From Micromonospora costi (lineage in GTDB: Bacteria; Actinomycetota; Actinomycetes; Mycobacteriales; Micromonosporaceae): a stretch of DNA of 64,000 bases. The DNA lies in contig NZ_RBAN01000002.1 of assembly GCF_003626655.1 (NCBI RefSeq), positions 62,001-126,000 on the forward strand, written 5' to 3'. The position numbers were made by a program, and so were the translations under genes. This document shows positions 8,720-17,363 of this stretch, one piece after another. The number at the start of each line of letters is the position of its first letter. Position 1 is the stretch's first letter. The notes below the pieces were generated by a model. That model was given only the letters and a program-made list of their open reading frames with translations. It searched no databases and was not told the DNA's origin.

Positions 8720-9317
8720 CGCGGCCCTAAGTCCGCGGTGAGGCGGGCGCTGCCGCACGCCGTCCTGGTCGTCGACCACTTCCACCTCGTTCAACTGGCC
8801 AACCAGACCGTCACCGAGGTCCGCCGTCGCGTCACCGTGCAGCAACGTGGCCGGCGCGGCCGCAAAGGCAACCGGGAATGGGAACTGCGCAACCGGCTCA
8901 CCCGCTCCGCCGCACGGATGCGTGGCGAGCACGTCGACGCCCTGGTCGATGACCTGTCCGCCTTACCGACGCCGATCGGCGCCCCGATCCTTGCCGCGTG
9001 GAACGCCAAAGGAAGACCTCCTCGACCTGCTCACCACCGCTCGCGCCCACCCCGACCGCGAACAGATCTGCCGACTGTTGTATCGGTTCTACCGCCGTTG
9101 CGCCGAAGCCGACGTGCCCGAGCTCCAGCGCCTCGCCACCACTGTCGAAGTGTGGTGGCCGCAGATTCTCGCGTTCCTGCAAGCCGGCATCACCAACGCC
9201 GGCTCCGAAGGCACCATCGACTGCGGCGCCTACGACTTCCGCAACCCTAACAACCAGCGCTTACGCACCCGCTGCGCCACCACTCGGAAAGCACGCGGAC
9301 ACCTCAACGCCCGCTAA
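8720..9317 (+). pseudogene. ISL3-family transposase remnant
   Basis: The C-terminal half of an ISL3 transposase is readable: VLVVDHFHLVQLANQ, RGRRGRKGNREWELRNRL, NAGSEGT, then NQRLRTRCATTRKARGHLN before the stop. The N-terminal zinc-binding half is missing. An extra A near 9010 (in the AWNAKEDLLDLL region) shifts the frame. A short deletion after NAGSEGT removes the usual Asn-Arg-Val-Ile-Lys stretch. It is non-functional. Confidence 0.8.
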
Positions 9318-9399
9318 GTTCAAGCCAGAGCCCCAATCGGGCGGGCACGAACCCACTGAGGTCATCACCGTCGAGGCGCCGCTTGACGTACCTGTGGAA

Positions 9400-9774
9400 C
9401 TATTCGGATGGGATCGTCCGGGTGGCTTGGATGGCGCGACGCAGCCGACCGTCGGCAGCCAACTCCCCGAACATGTAGATCTCCGTGGTTATGGTGCCGC
9501 CCTTACGCAGCTCCGCGATGAGCCGGTACCGGGCGGCGACCTGGTCGCCGTCCACCAGCACCTGCTCCACCTCGACACGGAGACCAACTGCCCGTTTGCG
9601 GGCCGGACGGATGTGATCCAGCAGCCGCTTCCGGTCCAGCAGCACGCCGTCGTTGACCAGCTCATAGTCCGGCGTGTGGTAGCGGTCAAGCACAGTCGCC
9701 GGATCCTCGTCGCCCAGCCCCGCCTCCTGCGGATAGCGGATTAGATAGCCGGTCAGATCGGTACGGGGCGTCAT
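9400..9774 (-). CDS. SnoaL/NTF2-like fold protein
   Basis: 124 residues with the pattern of a SnoaL-like (NTF2 superfamily) protein: an N-terminal helix region, then LDRYHTPDYELVNDGVLLDRKRLLDHI, and alternating beta strands to the end. Such proteins are small cyclases, isomerases or binding proteins; no specific reaction can be assigned. It is divergent from the TetR gene at 9844 across only 69 bases, so it is the probable target of that regulator. Confidence 0.65.
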   Translation of the reverse strand: MTPRTDLTGYLIRYPQEAGLGDEDPATVLDRYHTPDYELVNDGVLLDRKRLLDHIRPARKRAVGLRVEVEQVLVDGDQVAARYRLIAELRKGGTITTEIYMFGELAADGRLRRAIQATRTIPSE

Positions 9775-9809
9775 TTGATCTCCCTGAAACGACTTATCTT
9801 TGACAGGGT

Positions 9810-9840
9810 GTCTACGATAATGCTAGGCGGTAGATTAGAC
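9810..9840. promoter_or_regulatory. Inverted repeat, probable TetR operator
   Basis: GTCTAC and GTAGAT/TAGAC half-sites face each other across about 14 bases between the divergent NTF2-like and TetR genes. A TTGACA hexamer lies at 9800-9805. This arrangement is typical of an autoregulated TetR operator, but the symmetry is imperfect. Confidence 0.4.
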
Positions 9841-9843
9841 AAC

Positions 9844-10440
9844 ATGTCAGAGATAACAGTTGGTCGGCGCCGACGGCGGCGCTCGGACGCCGAGCGCAGC
9901 GCCACCGCTGTACTCGACGCCGCCGTCCAGGTGCTCGGTCGGCATCCGGAGGCGAAGGTGGAACAGGTCGCCACCGCAGCTGGCGTCACCCGCCAAACCG
10001 TTTACGCCCACTACCCGTCCCGGCCGCTGCTGGTGGCCGCGGTCATCGATCGCATCACCGCCGAAGCCGTCGCCGCCCTCGACGCCGCCGGCCTTGACAG
10101 CGGCACCGTCACCGAGGCGCTGCTGCGCTGGCTGGACGTCACCTGGCGGCTGTTCGACCGGTACCCGCTGCTCCTGCACCCCTCGGTGACCGCGATTGAG
10201 CAAGCGGACTCCGACCGCCAGCATGCCGCAGTCAACGAGCGCCTGGAGCGGCTGATCAGGCGCGGCCAGGCCACCGGCGAGTTCGACGACACCCTCAGCC
10301 CGGCCTGGTTGGTCTCCGCGACCATCGGGCTCGGACATGCAGCCGGCGGCGAGGTCGCCGCCGGCCGCATGACCACCGCGCAGACGGCGGCAGCGCTGCG
10401 CCACAGCATCCTGCGCCTCTACGGCGCCCGCGAGCCCTGA
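9844..10440 (+). CDS. TetR-family regulator
   Basis: 198 residues from ATG 9844. It has a basic N-terminal arm (GRRRRRRSDAER), then the HTH with AAGVTRQTVYAHYPSR (about 40-55), and a divergent ligand-binding domain. The ATG at 9844 was preferred over an upstream start in the same frame because that frame would translate the operator region. It probably represses itself and the divergent SnoaL-like gene. Confidence 0.85.
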   Translation: MSEITVGRRRRRRSDAERSATAVLDAAVQVLGRHPEAKVEQVATAAGVTRQTVYAHYPSRPLLVAAVIDRITAEAVAALDAAGLDSGTVTEALLRWLDVTWRLFDRYPLLLHPSVTAIEQADSDRQHAAVNERLERLIRRGQATGEFDDTLSPAWLVSATIGLGHAAGGEVAAGRMTTAQTAAALRHSILRLYGAREP

Positions 10441-11137
10441 TCAGCGACGGTCTCCTGCCACTCCCGGATCCACTCGATGTAGATCCGTGCACCGAGCCCG
10501 CCAGCACACGAACCCCAGTGCCGTGGTCGAGGGGCCACGCATCGTGGTGGCCGCGGGCTCACCCTAAGGTCCGCCGCGACGGTTGCCGAGGCCCGCGACA
10601 GATAGCTGAAGAATCCGCTGACCCCCGCTAACTTCGCAGTGCCTGGAACGGTCTCGTTCTGGCTCGTTCTGCCTGCCGTGGCGGTGCTCATCCGATCCGC
10701 GATATGCCTAGTGCGGGCCAGGATCTTCCTGTCCGGAGAAACGGCCCCCTTTGTGAGGTCGGCCGGATCTCACTGCCTGTCTCACAGGCGGCGTCCGTTG
10801 TCTGGCAGCGCAGGTCATCGGCAATTCTGACGATCATGACTGCGTGCCGCGCTGACAGATCCAACCGCTACCGTCATCGCCACCAACCTTTCATGTCGCT
10901 CCACCTGGTCCGGTCCCACCTTCGGGAACCCCCGCCGCACCATCCCGGCACGCTTCGCCCACCCGCCACCAGGCCGGTCGGTGCCCGCGCCGCGCGGCGA
11001 CCCTGAACGGTCGCACCGAACCGCCCCGCGCCCACCCGCTTCTCACCCTGTTCACCCCGTGATCCGACCCATGCACCCGGTGGGCTGGTCATGTCCGCGC
11101 GCCCACGACGGCGCCCACAGCGAAGGAGACCACCTTC
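10441..11137. other. Intergenic stretch without a clear gene
   Basis: No frame here has convincing coding character. A short inverted repeat, GCCTGT-ctc-ACAGGC, lies at 10775-10789. A good GAAGGAG ribosome site just before 11138 belongs to the next gene. This stretch separates ordinary chromosomal genes from the block of element-type genes and may hold its boundary, but no attachment-site repeat was recognised. Confidence 0.4.
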
Positions 11138-11944
11138 ATGACACCTACCCCTGCGGGTACCACACCGCTGACCCGCTACGGCAGCCGCGTGCCGACCGTC
11201 ACGCCCCGCTCGGGTTGCGCGGCCGCTGCGACGGCCAGCACCGGCAGCAGGCCGGGCCACGGCACTGCGGCGGCGCCGACCGCGACGATCCGCACGATGA
11301 TCGTCTGCCTGCCCGACGGGTTGTCCGCGCAGGCTCTCGTTACCGCCCAACTCGACCGGCGCCTCGCCGGGTCCGGCATGTCGCCGCGGTTCTGGGCGAC
11401 GCCTGACCTGCGGTGGTGGCAGCGCGGTCAACTGCTCGGGCTGCAAACCGGCCGGCCGGCGTACTGTGCCGGCGGACCCGTTCGGCTACTCGACCTCGCG
11501 GGCATGCGCCACGCCGCCGGCGTCGGCGCCGGCATCCGATACGAGGTGTGGCGGCGGGTCGTGCACGGCACCCGGCCCGCCATCCCGTGGCCGACCTATT
11601 TGGCCCGCCACCTGGTCTCCCCCTTCAGGTATCCGCGTGAGCGGGCGGAGGAGGACTTCCACCAGCAGCCGCGCGTCAACGCGATGCGGATGCACAACGC
11701 GGTCAGCTACGGCGCCCACCGGCTGCCGTTGGAGGACCTGGAGGTGTTCCAGGCTGGCTCGGTTGCCTACCAGCACTACTGCGCTGCCAACGCCGTGTGC
11801 GGCGACGCGCTGCTCACTCCCGACGGGCGCAAGCTCGCCCCGACCAGCGACGCCCTCTGCCATCGGGTGACCTACCTGGAGCAGGCCACCCGCTACCTCG
11901 ACACCGTGCAGCCTCACCAACGGCTGCTCGCTGTCGCTCTCTGA
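11138..11944 (+). CDS. Conserved-looking hypothetical of the element block
   Basis: 268 residues. An Ala/Thr-rich N-terminus of about 50 residues is followed by a globular part with many Trp, His and Tyr (RYEVWRRVVHGTRPAIPWPTY, EDFHQQPRVNAMRMHN). ATG 11138 has GAAGGAG about 9 bases upstream; an internal ATG before MIVCLPDGL is an alternative start. I do not recognise a domain. It is the first gene of the plus-strand block at 11.1-23.7 kb. Confidence 0.55.
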   Translation: MTPTPAGTTPLTRYGSRVPTVTPRSGCAAAATASTGSRPGHGTAAAPTATIRTMIVCLPDGLSAQALVTAQLDRRLAGSGMSPRFWATPDLRWWQRGQLLGLQTGRPAYCAGGPVRLLDLAGMRHAAGVGAGIRYEVWRRVVHGTRPAIPWPTYLARHLVSPFRYPRERAEEDFHQQPRVNAMRMHNAVSYGAHRLPLEDLEVFQAGSVAYQHYCAANAVCGDALLTPDGRKLAPTSDALCHRVTYLEQATRYLDTVQPHQRLLAVAL

Positions 11945-12149
11945 CACGGCAGAGCCGCTGCGGCGCAGCCGTCATCCTCGCGGTCGGCGGCAGCCCTTCG
12001 GTTCTCCCACACCTGAACGCGCCAGGTGCGAGCCCGCCTCCCACGCACGCCGTCTCACCCCCGGCTGGCGCTGTCTGCAGCGCGCCGGGCATAGGCGGGC
12101 GCCAACGTGGTGGCCGGCGCCGGGTGCCCCGGGCTGGGGTGCCCTCCAG

Positions 12150-12662
12150 GCCACCCACGACGAGATCACCGGCCTGCCCAACCGGCGGCTGCTGCTCACC
12201 CGCCTACGCGCCGCCCTCGCCGCGGACGTCGCATGCGGGCTGGTGTTGCTCGACCTCGACGGGTTCAAGACCGTCAACGACACCTTCGGCCACGACACCG
12301 GCAACGTGCTGCTCGCCCACGTCGGCCGCGTCCTCGCCGGCCTCGACGGGTCCGTCGAGGTCGCCGCCCGGCTGTCGGGCGACGAGTTCGCCCTGCTCGT
12401 GCGCGGCGACCGCGACGAGACCGCGGCCGCAGCCCGCGCCGCCTACCGCACCATCGGCGCCACGCGCATCGACCTCGACAGCGGGACCGTCACCGTCACC
12501 GCGTCCGTCGGCTACACCCACACCCACGACCCACAGGCCAGTCCCCGGCAGCTCCTCGCCGAGGCCGACGTGGCGATGTACGAGGCCAAACGCTCCCGCA
12601 CCGGCGTGCACGGTCACCACCCGCTCGCCGCGCCGGGCCGGCGCAGCCGCGACCGCCACTGA
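12150..12662 (+). CDS. GGDEF-domain protein with unclear 5' end
   Basis: A complete GGDEF domain can be read from HDEITGLPNRR through LLDLDGFKTVNDTFGHDTGN and RLSGDEFALLV to ADVAMYEAKRS. The signature is SGDEF instead of GGDEF, a variant found in some active cyclases. The frame has no ATG, GTG or TTG before GTG 12243, and starting there would remove the first helix of the domain. Either a one-base indel just upstream separates it from a GTG in another frame near 12107, or the 5' end was lost. Its role would be cyclic-di-GMP synthesis. A strong terminator follows. Confidence 0.6.
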   Translation, partial: ATHDEITGLPNRRLLLTRLRAALAADVACGLVLLDLDGFKTVNDTFGHDTGNVLLAHVGRVLAGLDGSVEVAARLSGDEFALLVRGDRDETAAAARAAYRTIGATRIDLDSGTVTVTASVGYTHTHDPQASPRQLLAEADVAMYEAKRSRTGVHGHHPLAAPGRRSRDRH

Positions 12663-12680
12663 ACCCAGCTCGAATGCGTC

Positions 12681-12714
12681 AAGGACCCCGCAGCCCACCG
12701 GCTGCGGGGTCCTT
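12681..12714. terminator. Hairpin terminator after the GGDEF gene
   Basis: Perfect 14-bp stem (AAGGACCCCGCAGC pairing with GCTGCGGGGTCCTT) with a six-base loop, 18 bases after the GGDEF stop. Confidence 0.75.
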
Positions 12715-12747
12715 CCCATTCCACCCCCGTTGCCAAGGGAGAACCAC

Positions 12748-13320
12748 GTGCTGTCCTTCGCTGCTGTCCACACCCTTGCCGGTTGCCTCCTGGCCGCCGA
12801 CGCCGAAGCCGACGCCCTCGGCTGGGGCACTCCAGCGACGCTGCTGCTCATCCACGACCGGCCCCTGCCATCCGACGGGTCGGTGCCGGTGCGGGAGATG
12901 CGCAGCGTCGAGTTCCCGCTGCAGCGCGGTGACCTGCTCACCGACCCCGCCGGGCTGCCCGCCCTGCTGCACCGCCTCGCCGCCGGCCTCCACCACCCGA
13001 ACGCCGCTAATCGGGCCGCTTTCGACGCCATCATCGGCCTGATCCGGGCGGCCGAGCCGGACATGCGGCTGCTGGCGTGGGCCGCCTGCTACGACGACAT
13101 CCTCACCAGCGGCGGGCAGCGCCGGCCGGCCCGCCGCATCGACGCCGTCGACACCGACGGGCGCCTCTACCAACTCACCCACCTGCGCGGTGAGGACCGC
13201 GCGCTCCTGCACGTCCACGACACCCCCGACACCAGCATCGGGGCCACCTATCCGGGGGTGTCCGCGCTTCTGGCGGCCACCACCCGCCACACCGTGCGCG
13301 TCCGCGGGGGTGCGGAGTGA
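12748..13320 (+). CDS. Hypothetical protein of the element block
   Basis: 190 residues from GTG 12748, which has AAGGGAG about 7 bases upstream. The protein is mixed alpha/beta and mostly acidic, with no signal peptide or membrane segment. Its stop overlaps the next GTG by four bases, so the two are translationally coupled. No domain was recognised. Confidence 0.6.
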   Translation: MLSFAAVHTLAGCLLAADAEADALGWGTPATLLLIHDRPLPSDGSVPVREMRSVEFPLQRGDLLTDPAGLPALLHRLAAGLHHPNAANRAAFDAIIGLIRAAEPDMRLLAWAACYDDILTSGGQRRPARRIDAVDTDGRLYQLTHLRGEDRALLHVHDTPDTSIGATYPGVSALLAATTRHTVRVRGGAE

Positions 13321-13568
13321 CCGGCCGCGACTCCCGCATCGACCCCGACGAGCCGATCTTCGCCGTGTGCGGGCCGGGCGGGGCGTCGGTCCGCTGCCGC
13401 GTGTGCGGGGCCGTCGACCAGATCTTTCAGGACGAAATGCCGTCCATGGCCGGCTACGGCACCGACACCTACGCCCGGTGCGCCCGTTGCGGATCCGTCG
13501 AAACCAGCGACCCGATCTTCGGCTGGCATCCCAAGCCCGCCCCCTGGCCGCCGCCGGGGCGGCCGTGA
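13317..13568 (+). CDS. Small zinc-ribbon-like protein
   Basis: 83 residues with two CxxC pairs, CRVC (about 27-30) and CARC (about 55-58), spaced as in a zinc ribbon. The C-terminus is Pro/Trp-rich. Its GTG start overlaps the preceding stop (GTGA), which is strong evidence for a real coupled gene. The function is unknown; nucleic-acid or protein binding is plausible. Confidence 0.6.
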   Translation: MTGRDSRIDPDEPIFAVCGPGGASVRCRVCGAVDQIFQDEMPSMAGYGTDTYARCARCGSVETSDPIFGWHPKPAPWPPPGRP

Positions 13569-13702
13569 ATACCACGCAGGCCACCGCACCCCGGGCCGTT
13601 CGAGCCCGCCCGCCGGCATGCCGTGCACGTCGCGGGGATCCGGCCGCCGAGCACACACATCACCCCTCACTCGCCCGCCGCACGAAGAAGGAGCCCTGCC
13701 TC

Positions 13703-14218
13703 GTGAGCACCCACTGCCTTGTCGGCACCACTCACCCTGCCAACCCGCACCTGGTGCACGCCCGGTTCGTCCTCCTCGACGGCCACCCGAGGATCGTCGT
13801 ACCCACGCTGGCCGACATCTGGGCCCACCACGCCCGCTACGACGCCCACGCGCTGGCCGACGCGGTCCTCGCCTGCGACTGGGAGTACCTCGACCCGACC
13901 ACCGCTGCCCTACCCGGTGCTGCCGGCCGGCACCGGCTACCCGTCGGCATGCCTCTCCGCGACGGTGCGCCGGAGCCGGTCACCGTGTTCCCGCTGTGCC
14001 AGGCCCAGCACCTGGACGCACCGTGGATCTACCTGATCGTCCCCGTCACCGCCACCGTCGCCGTCCATACCGACGACGGGCACCTGCTCGCCCACTACCA
14101 GCTTGACGACTTCGTCCGACCGTCACCCGCGACGACGCTGGCGGCGGGACCCGACGGCGGCCGCACCGCACCGAAGGCCCCCGACGCGCTGGTCGGTAGG
14201 TGGGGAGCGCCACGGTGA
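13703..14218 (+). CDS. Hypothetical protein of the element block
   Basis: 171 residues from GTG 13703, with GAAGGAG about 9 bases upstream. The sequence has His- and Asp-rich segments (IWAHHARYDAHALADAVL) and ends in a Pro/Gly-rich tail. No domain was recognised. The stop overlaps the GTG of the following cell-wall hydrolase gene, so they are probably one operon. Confidence 0.55.
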   Translation: MSTHCLVGTTHPANPHLVHARFVLLDGHPRIVVPTLADIWAHHARYDAHALADAVLACDWEYLDPTTAALPGAAGRHRLPVGMPLRDGAPEPVTVFPLCQAQHLDAPWIYLIVPVTATVAVHTDDGHLLAHYQLDDFVRPSPATTLAAGPDGGRTAPKAPDALVGRWGAPR

Positions 14219-15309
14219 CCGTCCGCGCGCTGGCCGCCATCGCCGCCGGGCTGCTGGCCGTGCTCATGCTGTGCGCGGGCGGCCTCGCGGCGCTGTTCAC
14301 CGGCGGCACCGCCTCGGCCGCCTGCGGTGCGGTTGGCCCGGACGGGCAGCAGTTGCTGCCGTCGCCCACGGTGTCCCCGCCACCGGGCGGGGCAGGGTGG
14401 AACGGCGAGCAGGTGGGCAACGCCGCGGTGATCGTGACCGTCGGCGTGCAGCGGGGTGTTCCGCCGCGGGGTTGGGTCATCGCGCTGGCCACCGCGATGC
14501 AGGAGTCCACGCTGCGGAACCTGCCCGGCGGGGACCGCGACTCGGTGGGGCTGTTCCAGCAACGCCCGTCGCAGGGCTGGGGCACCGCCGCCCAGCTGCA
14601 GGATCCCCGCTACGCGGCCGGCAGGTTCTACGCGGCGCTGACCGAGGTGGACGGGTGGCAGGCTCTGGCGGTGACCGACGCCGCGCAGGCGGTGCAACGC
14701 TCCGCCTACCCGGGCGTCTACGCGAAGTGGGAGGACGACGCGATCGCCCTCGTTCGGGTTCTGACCGGTGGCACCCCCGGGCCCGTCGCCGCGGATCTGG
14801 AACAGGCGATGAGCAACCCGCTGTGCCTGATCGACGGCGGTGACGGCCAGCTCGGCGGCGAGCAGGTGCCGCTCCCCGACGGGTTCACGCTGCCGCCGGG
14901 CACGCCGCTGCCGGTGGTGACGGCGATCGGCTGGGCCCTCGACCAGCGGGGCAGCCCCTACACGTTCGGCGGGGACTGCACCGCACCCCACTCCGGTGTC
15001 CCCGCCCGTCAGTGCGACTGCTCCTCGCTGGTGCAGCAGGCCTACCGGGCCGCTGGCATCACCCTGCCCCGCACCACCCGCGACCAAGTCGACGCCGGGC
15101 GCCCGGTCACGGACCACCGTGACCTCCGGCCGGGGGATCTGCTGTTCATCCCTGGTAGTCGCGGCACCGCCTCCCGACCAGGTCACGTCGGCCTCTACCT
15201 CGGCAACGGGCTGCTCGTGCAGGCCCCGCACACCGGTGACGTCGTCAAGGTCAGCCGCCTGTCCGGGTGGCTGCCGGACCTGGCGGCCGTGCGCCGCGTC
15301 GTCGCCTGA
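14215..15309 (+). CDS. Bifunctional lysozyme-like and NlpC/P60 cell-wall hydrolase
   Basis: 364 residues. An N-terminal transmembrane or signal segment (about 5-35) is followed by a lysozyme/transglycosylase-like domain with catalytic-type Glu in AMQESTLRN (Glu97) and VGLFQQRPSQGWG. A C-terminal NlpC/P60 domain follows, with CDCSSLVQQAY (Cys269) and RPGHVGLYLG (His324). Two-domain hydrolases of this type accompany conjugation systems of Gram-positive bacteria, where they open peptidoglycan locally. GTG 14215 was chosen because it overlaps the preceding stop (GTGA) and has GGGGAG upstream. It is the strongest sign that this block comes from a conjugative element. Confidence 0.88.
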   Translation: MTVRALAAIAAGLLAVLMLCAGGLAALFTGGTASAACGAVGPDGQQLLPSPTVSPPPGGAGWNGEQVGNAAVIVTVGVQRGVPPRGWVIALATAMQESTLRNLPGGDRDSVGLFQQRPSQGWGTAAQLQDPRYAAGRFYAALTEVDGWQALAVTDAAQAVQRSAYPGVYAKWEDDAIALVRVLTGGTPGPVAADLEQAMSNPLCLIDGGDGQLGGEQVPLPDGFTLPPGTPLPVVTAIGWALDQRGSPYTFGGDCTAPHSGVPARQCDCSSLVQQAYRAAGITLPRTTRDQVDAGRPVTDHRDLRPGDLLFIPGSRGTASRPGHVGLYLGNGLLVQAPHTGDVVKVSRLSGWLPDLAAVRRVVA

Positions 15310-15390
15310 ACCACCCCAATCCGCACACCCACCCAAGGCCGCGCCTGGTTCCCTGCCGGGCCGGCGGCCACTCCGTGGAAGGACATCACC

Positions 15391-16278
15391 GTGAACGACA
15401 CCAGCGACAGCAGCATCGAGCGGCCGCGTAAGCAGCCCGAGGACGGCACCGATTGGAGGGCGTTGGGCCGGCTGCTGCAACAGATCCAGAACCAGCTGAT
15501 CCACCGCGACCAGCTCCCCCGCTACGGCGACGACTACTACGCCGAGTCTCTGCGCCGGCTGCTCACCGACTCCCGCTGCGGTTTCATCACCACGGCCGAG
15601 CATCAGCGGCTGGTGGACCTGCACACGCAGGTGGACCGGCGGAACCTGCAGGACGCGAACCGGAGGGCCCGGGAGGCCCGGGCCCGCTACGCCACCGCTT
15701 CCCGCAAAATCCGCGCGGAGTTGGCCGGGTGGCTGCGGCGGGTCGCGAACGACCGGACGGTGCCCTCCCGCTACCGGCGCGAGGGTGTGCTGCTGGCCGC
15801 GGACTGGCTCGACCCGGCCAGCTCCGCATCCCCGTACCCCAGCACCCGGTCCACCGGTGCGTCGCCGCAGCCCCCACCGCCGCTGGATCCGCATCTGCTG
15901 CAGGCGTTGCGGGATGCCGGCGGGCGGGAGGGACGGCTGGCCGGCGGCTGGTGGCAGCAGCACGCCCTCACCGGCCGCACCCGCGCCGAGCGGGAGGGCG
16001 TCGCCCGCACGGTCCTGGACGGGATCGACAGCGGCGACGACGCGGTTCTGGCGGGGCTGCCCTGCTTCGACGTCGCCGGCTATGACGCCGACCGCTACCA
16101 GGCCCACCGGCCGGCCGGTGCGCCCGACTGGTCGGACCTGGCTGCCCACGAGCGGGCGCTGGTAATCGACGCGGTCCGCGACGGATTCACCGAGGCCGTC
16201 CGCGACGACGTCGCCGCCCGCTGCCACACCATCCTCCACTCCGATCCTGCTGGTGAGGGTGAAGGGGTCCGGCGGTGA
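15391..16278 (+). CDS. Hypothetical protein sharing a module with the DUF4314 gene
   Basis: 295 residues from GTG 15391. The N-terminal 130 residues are helical and charged, possibly coiled-coil (VDRRNLQDANRRAREARARY). The C-terminal part (about 170-285) matches the middle of the next gene by eye: LLQALRDAG / VLDALRVAG, TVLDGIDSGDDAVLAGLP / EVLAGVDAGDPAVLDGLP, GAPDWSDL / DAPAWEQL. Its stop overlaps the next GTG start by four bases. The module is unnamed to me and is probably a feature of actinobacterial elements. Confidence 0.6.
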   Translation: MNDTSDSSIERPRKQPEDGTDWRALGRLLQQIQNQLIHRDQLPRYGDDYYAESLRRLLTDSRCGFITTAEHQRLVDLHTQVDRRNLQDANRRAREARARYATASRKIRAELAGWLRRVANDRTVPSRYRREGVLLAADWLDPASSASPYPSTRSTGASPQPPPPLDPHLLQALRDAGGREGRLAGGWWQQHALTGRTRAEREGVARTVLDGIDSGDDAVLAGLPCFDVAGYDADRYQAHRPAGAPDWSDLAAHERALVIDAVRDGFTEAVRDDVAARCHTILHSDPAGEGEGVRR

Positions 16279-16754
16279 GCTTCCAGCCCGGCGAGCGCGT
16301 CGCCCTCGAGCACACCAACGACCCGCACACCCTGCTGCGTCCCGGAGATGAGGGCACGGTGCGCCGCTACCAGCCCGACTCTCAGGTGCTGGAGGTGGAT
16401 TGGGACAGCGGCTCTCGCCTGGCGATGCTGCTGGCCGCGGGTGACCGTGTCCGCCGCATCCCTACCGGCGGCACTGTCGGGGTGCGGGTTCTCGACGCGC
16501 TGCGCGTCGCTGGCGCGGCGGCGGGACGGTCCGCCGCCGAGTGGTGGGCGCCGGACGTTCTCGGCGGCCGGGCCCCGGGCGGCAGCCGTGGACGGGCGCG
16601 GGAGGTCCTGGCCGGGGTCGACGCCGGGGATCCGGCCGTGCTCGACGGGCTTCCCGTCGCCGATCGCGACAGCGTTGCCGAGGGTCGGCGCCGGTACGCC
16701 GAGCACGCCCCGCCCGACGCCCCCGCGTGGGAGCAGCTGACCGTGCAGCAGTAG
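16275..16754 (+). CDS. DUF4314-domain protein, N-terminal part before an amber stop
   Basis: 159 residues. The N-terminus GERVALEHTNDPHTLLRPGDEGTV...LEVDWDSGSRLAML is a clear DUF4314 domain (about 1-62), a small beta-barrel-like domain common in actinobacterial mobile elements. Residues 70-158 hold the module shared with the preceding gene. A TAG at 16752-16754 ends the frame, yet the same frame continues with coding character to 17348, and the alignment to the neighbour runs through the stop. This is therefore either a nonsense mutation or a readthrough site. Confidence 0.7.
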   Translation: MSFQPGERVALEHTNDPHTLLRPGDEGTVRRYQPDSQVLEVDWDSGSRLAMLLAAGDRVRRIPTGGTVGVRVLDALRVAGAAAGRSAAEWWAPDVLGGRAPGGSRGRAREVLAGVDAGDPAVLDGLPVADRDSVAEGRRRYAEHAPPDAPAWEQLTVQQ

Positions 16755-16826
16755 GACCGAGCGCGGTGGGCGTGGTGCGACGGCTACGACGAGGCGGTCG
16801 AAGCCGAAGCGGCCCGGCAGTGCCGG

Positions 16827-17348
16827 ATGGTCCTGCACCCCGACGGTGATGACCGGGACCTGCGCCGCGTGTACCCGGACCGGGTGCGTCTGGGCGGGCC
16901 GGGGGTGTTCGCCGGGGACTGGGCGTGGACGCCGAACGCCGACGGGGACCTGCGCATCTCGGTCGGGTTCGTCGGCGTCCTGGTCGACTTGTGGAACGGG
17001 TGGGCGGTGTTCACCTGCACCCGCCAGGTGGCCGAGGCGATCGTCGCCGACCAGAACACCGCCCGCGACCGCTACCGCCAGCAGCTTGCCGCGGACGATG
17101 TCCCCGGTGAGCGGCTGGACCGGATGGTCGACGAGGCCCTGGCCCGCCTGTGGTTCGACGGCGACGTCATCGTCGCCGACGAGACCCGCGTGCACGACGA
17201 CCCGGATGCGATGGAACGCATTCAGCCCGACGCGCAGGGCCGGTACGTGGTGATGGGCCGTGCCTGGACCTGGACGGCCGTGCACCCCTACGACTGCGAC
17301 CGCATCGCCGGTCGCATCCCGGACCCGCCGGCGGAGTCCGCCCTCTGA
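16827..17348 (+). CDS. Downstream part of the interrupted DUF4314 gene
   Basis: 173 residues from ATG 16827 in the same frame as the DUF4314 gene, with no ribosome site before this ATG. That suggests it is an internal Met of one longer protein (16275-17348, about 357 codons). The sequence has folded, coding-like character: ISVGFVGVLVDLWNGWAVFTC, then LARLWFDGDVIVADE, then GRAWTWTAVHPYDCDRI. No domain was recognised. It ends 15 bases before the stop of the convergent gene. Confidence 0.5.
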   Translation: MVLHPDGDDRDLRRVYPDRVRLGGPGVFAGDWAWTPNADGDLRISVGFVGVLVDLWNGWAVFTCTRQVAEAIVADQNTARDRYRQQLAADDVPGERLDRMVDEALARLWFDGDVIVADETRVHDDPDAMERIQPDAQGRYVVMGRAWTWTAVHPYDCDRIAGRIPDPPAESAL

Positions 17349-17363
17349 CCCGCCTGGCCCTGC

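Noticed and set aside
10419..10691. A 90-codon minus-strand frame after the TetR gene
   Set aside because: It overlaps the TetR stop, has no ribosome site, and only a short tail looks protein-like.
14095..16239. A 714-codon open frame on the minus strand across the NlpC/P60 and following gene
   Set aside because: It is the GC-rich shadow of well-supported plus-strand genes with ribosome sites and clear domains. Its protein is low-complexity and matches nothing.
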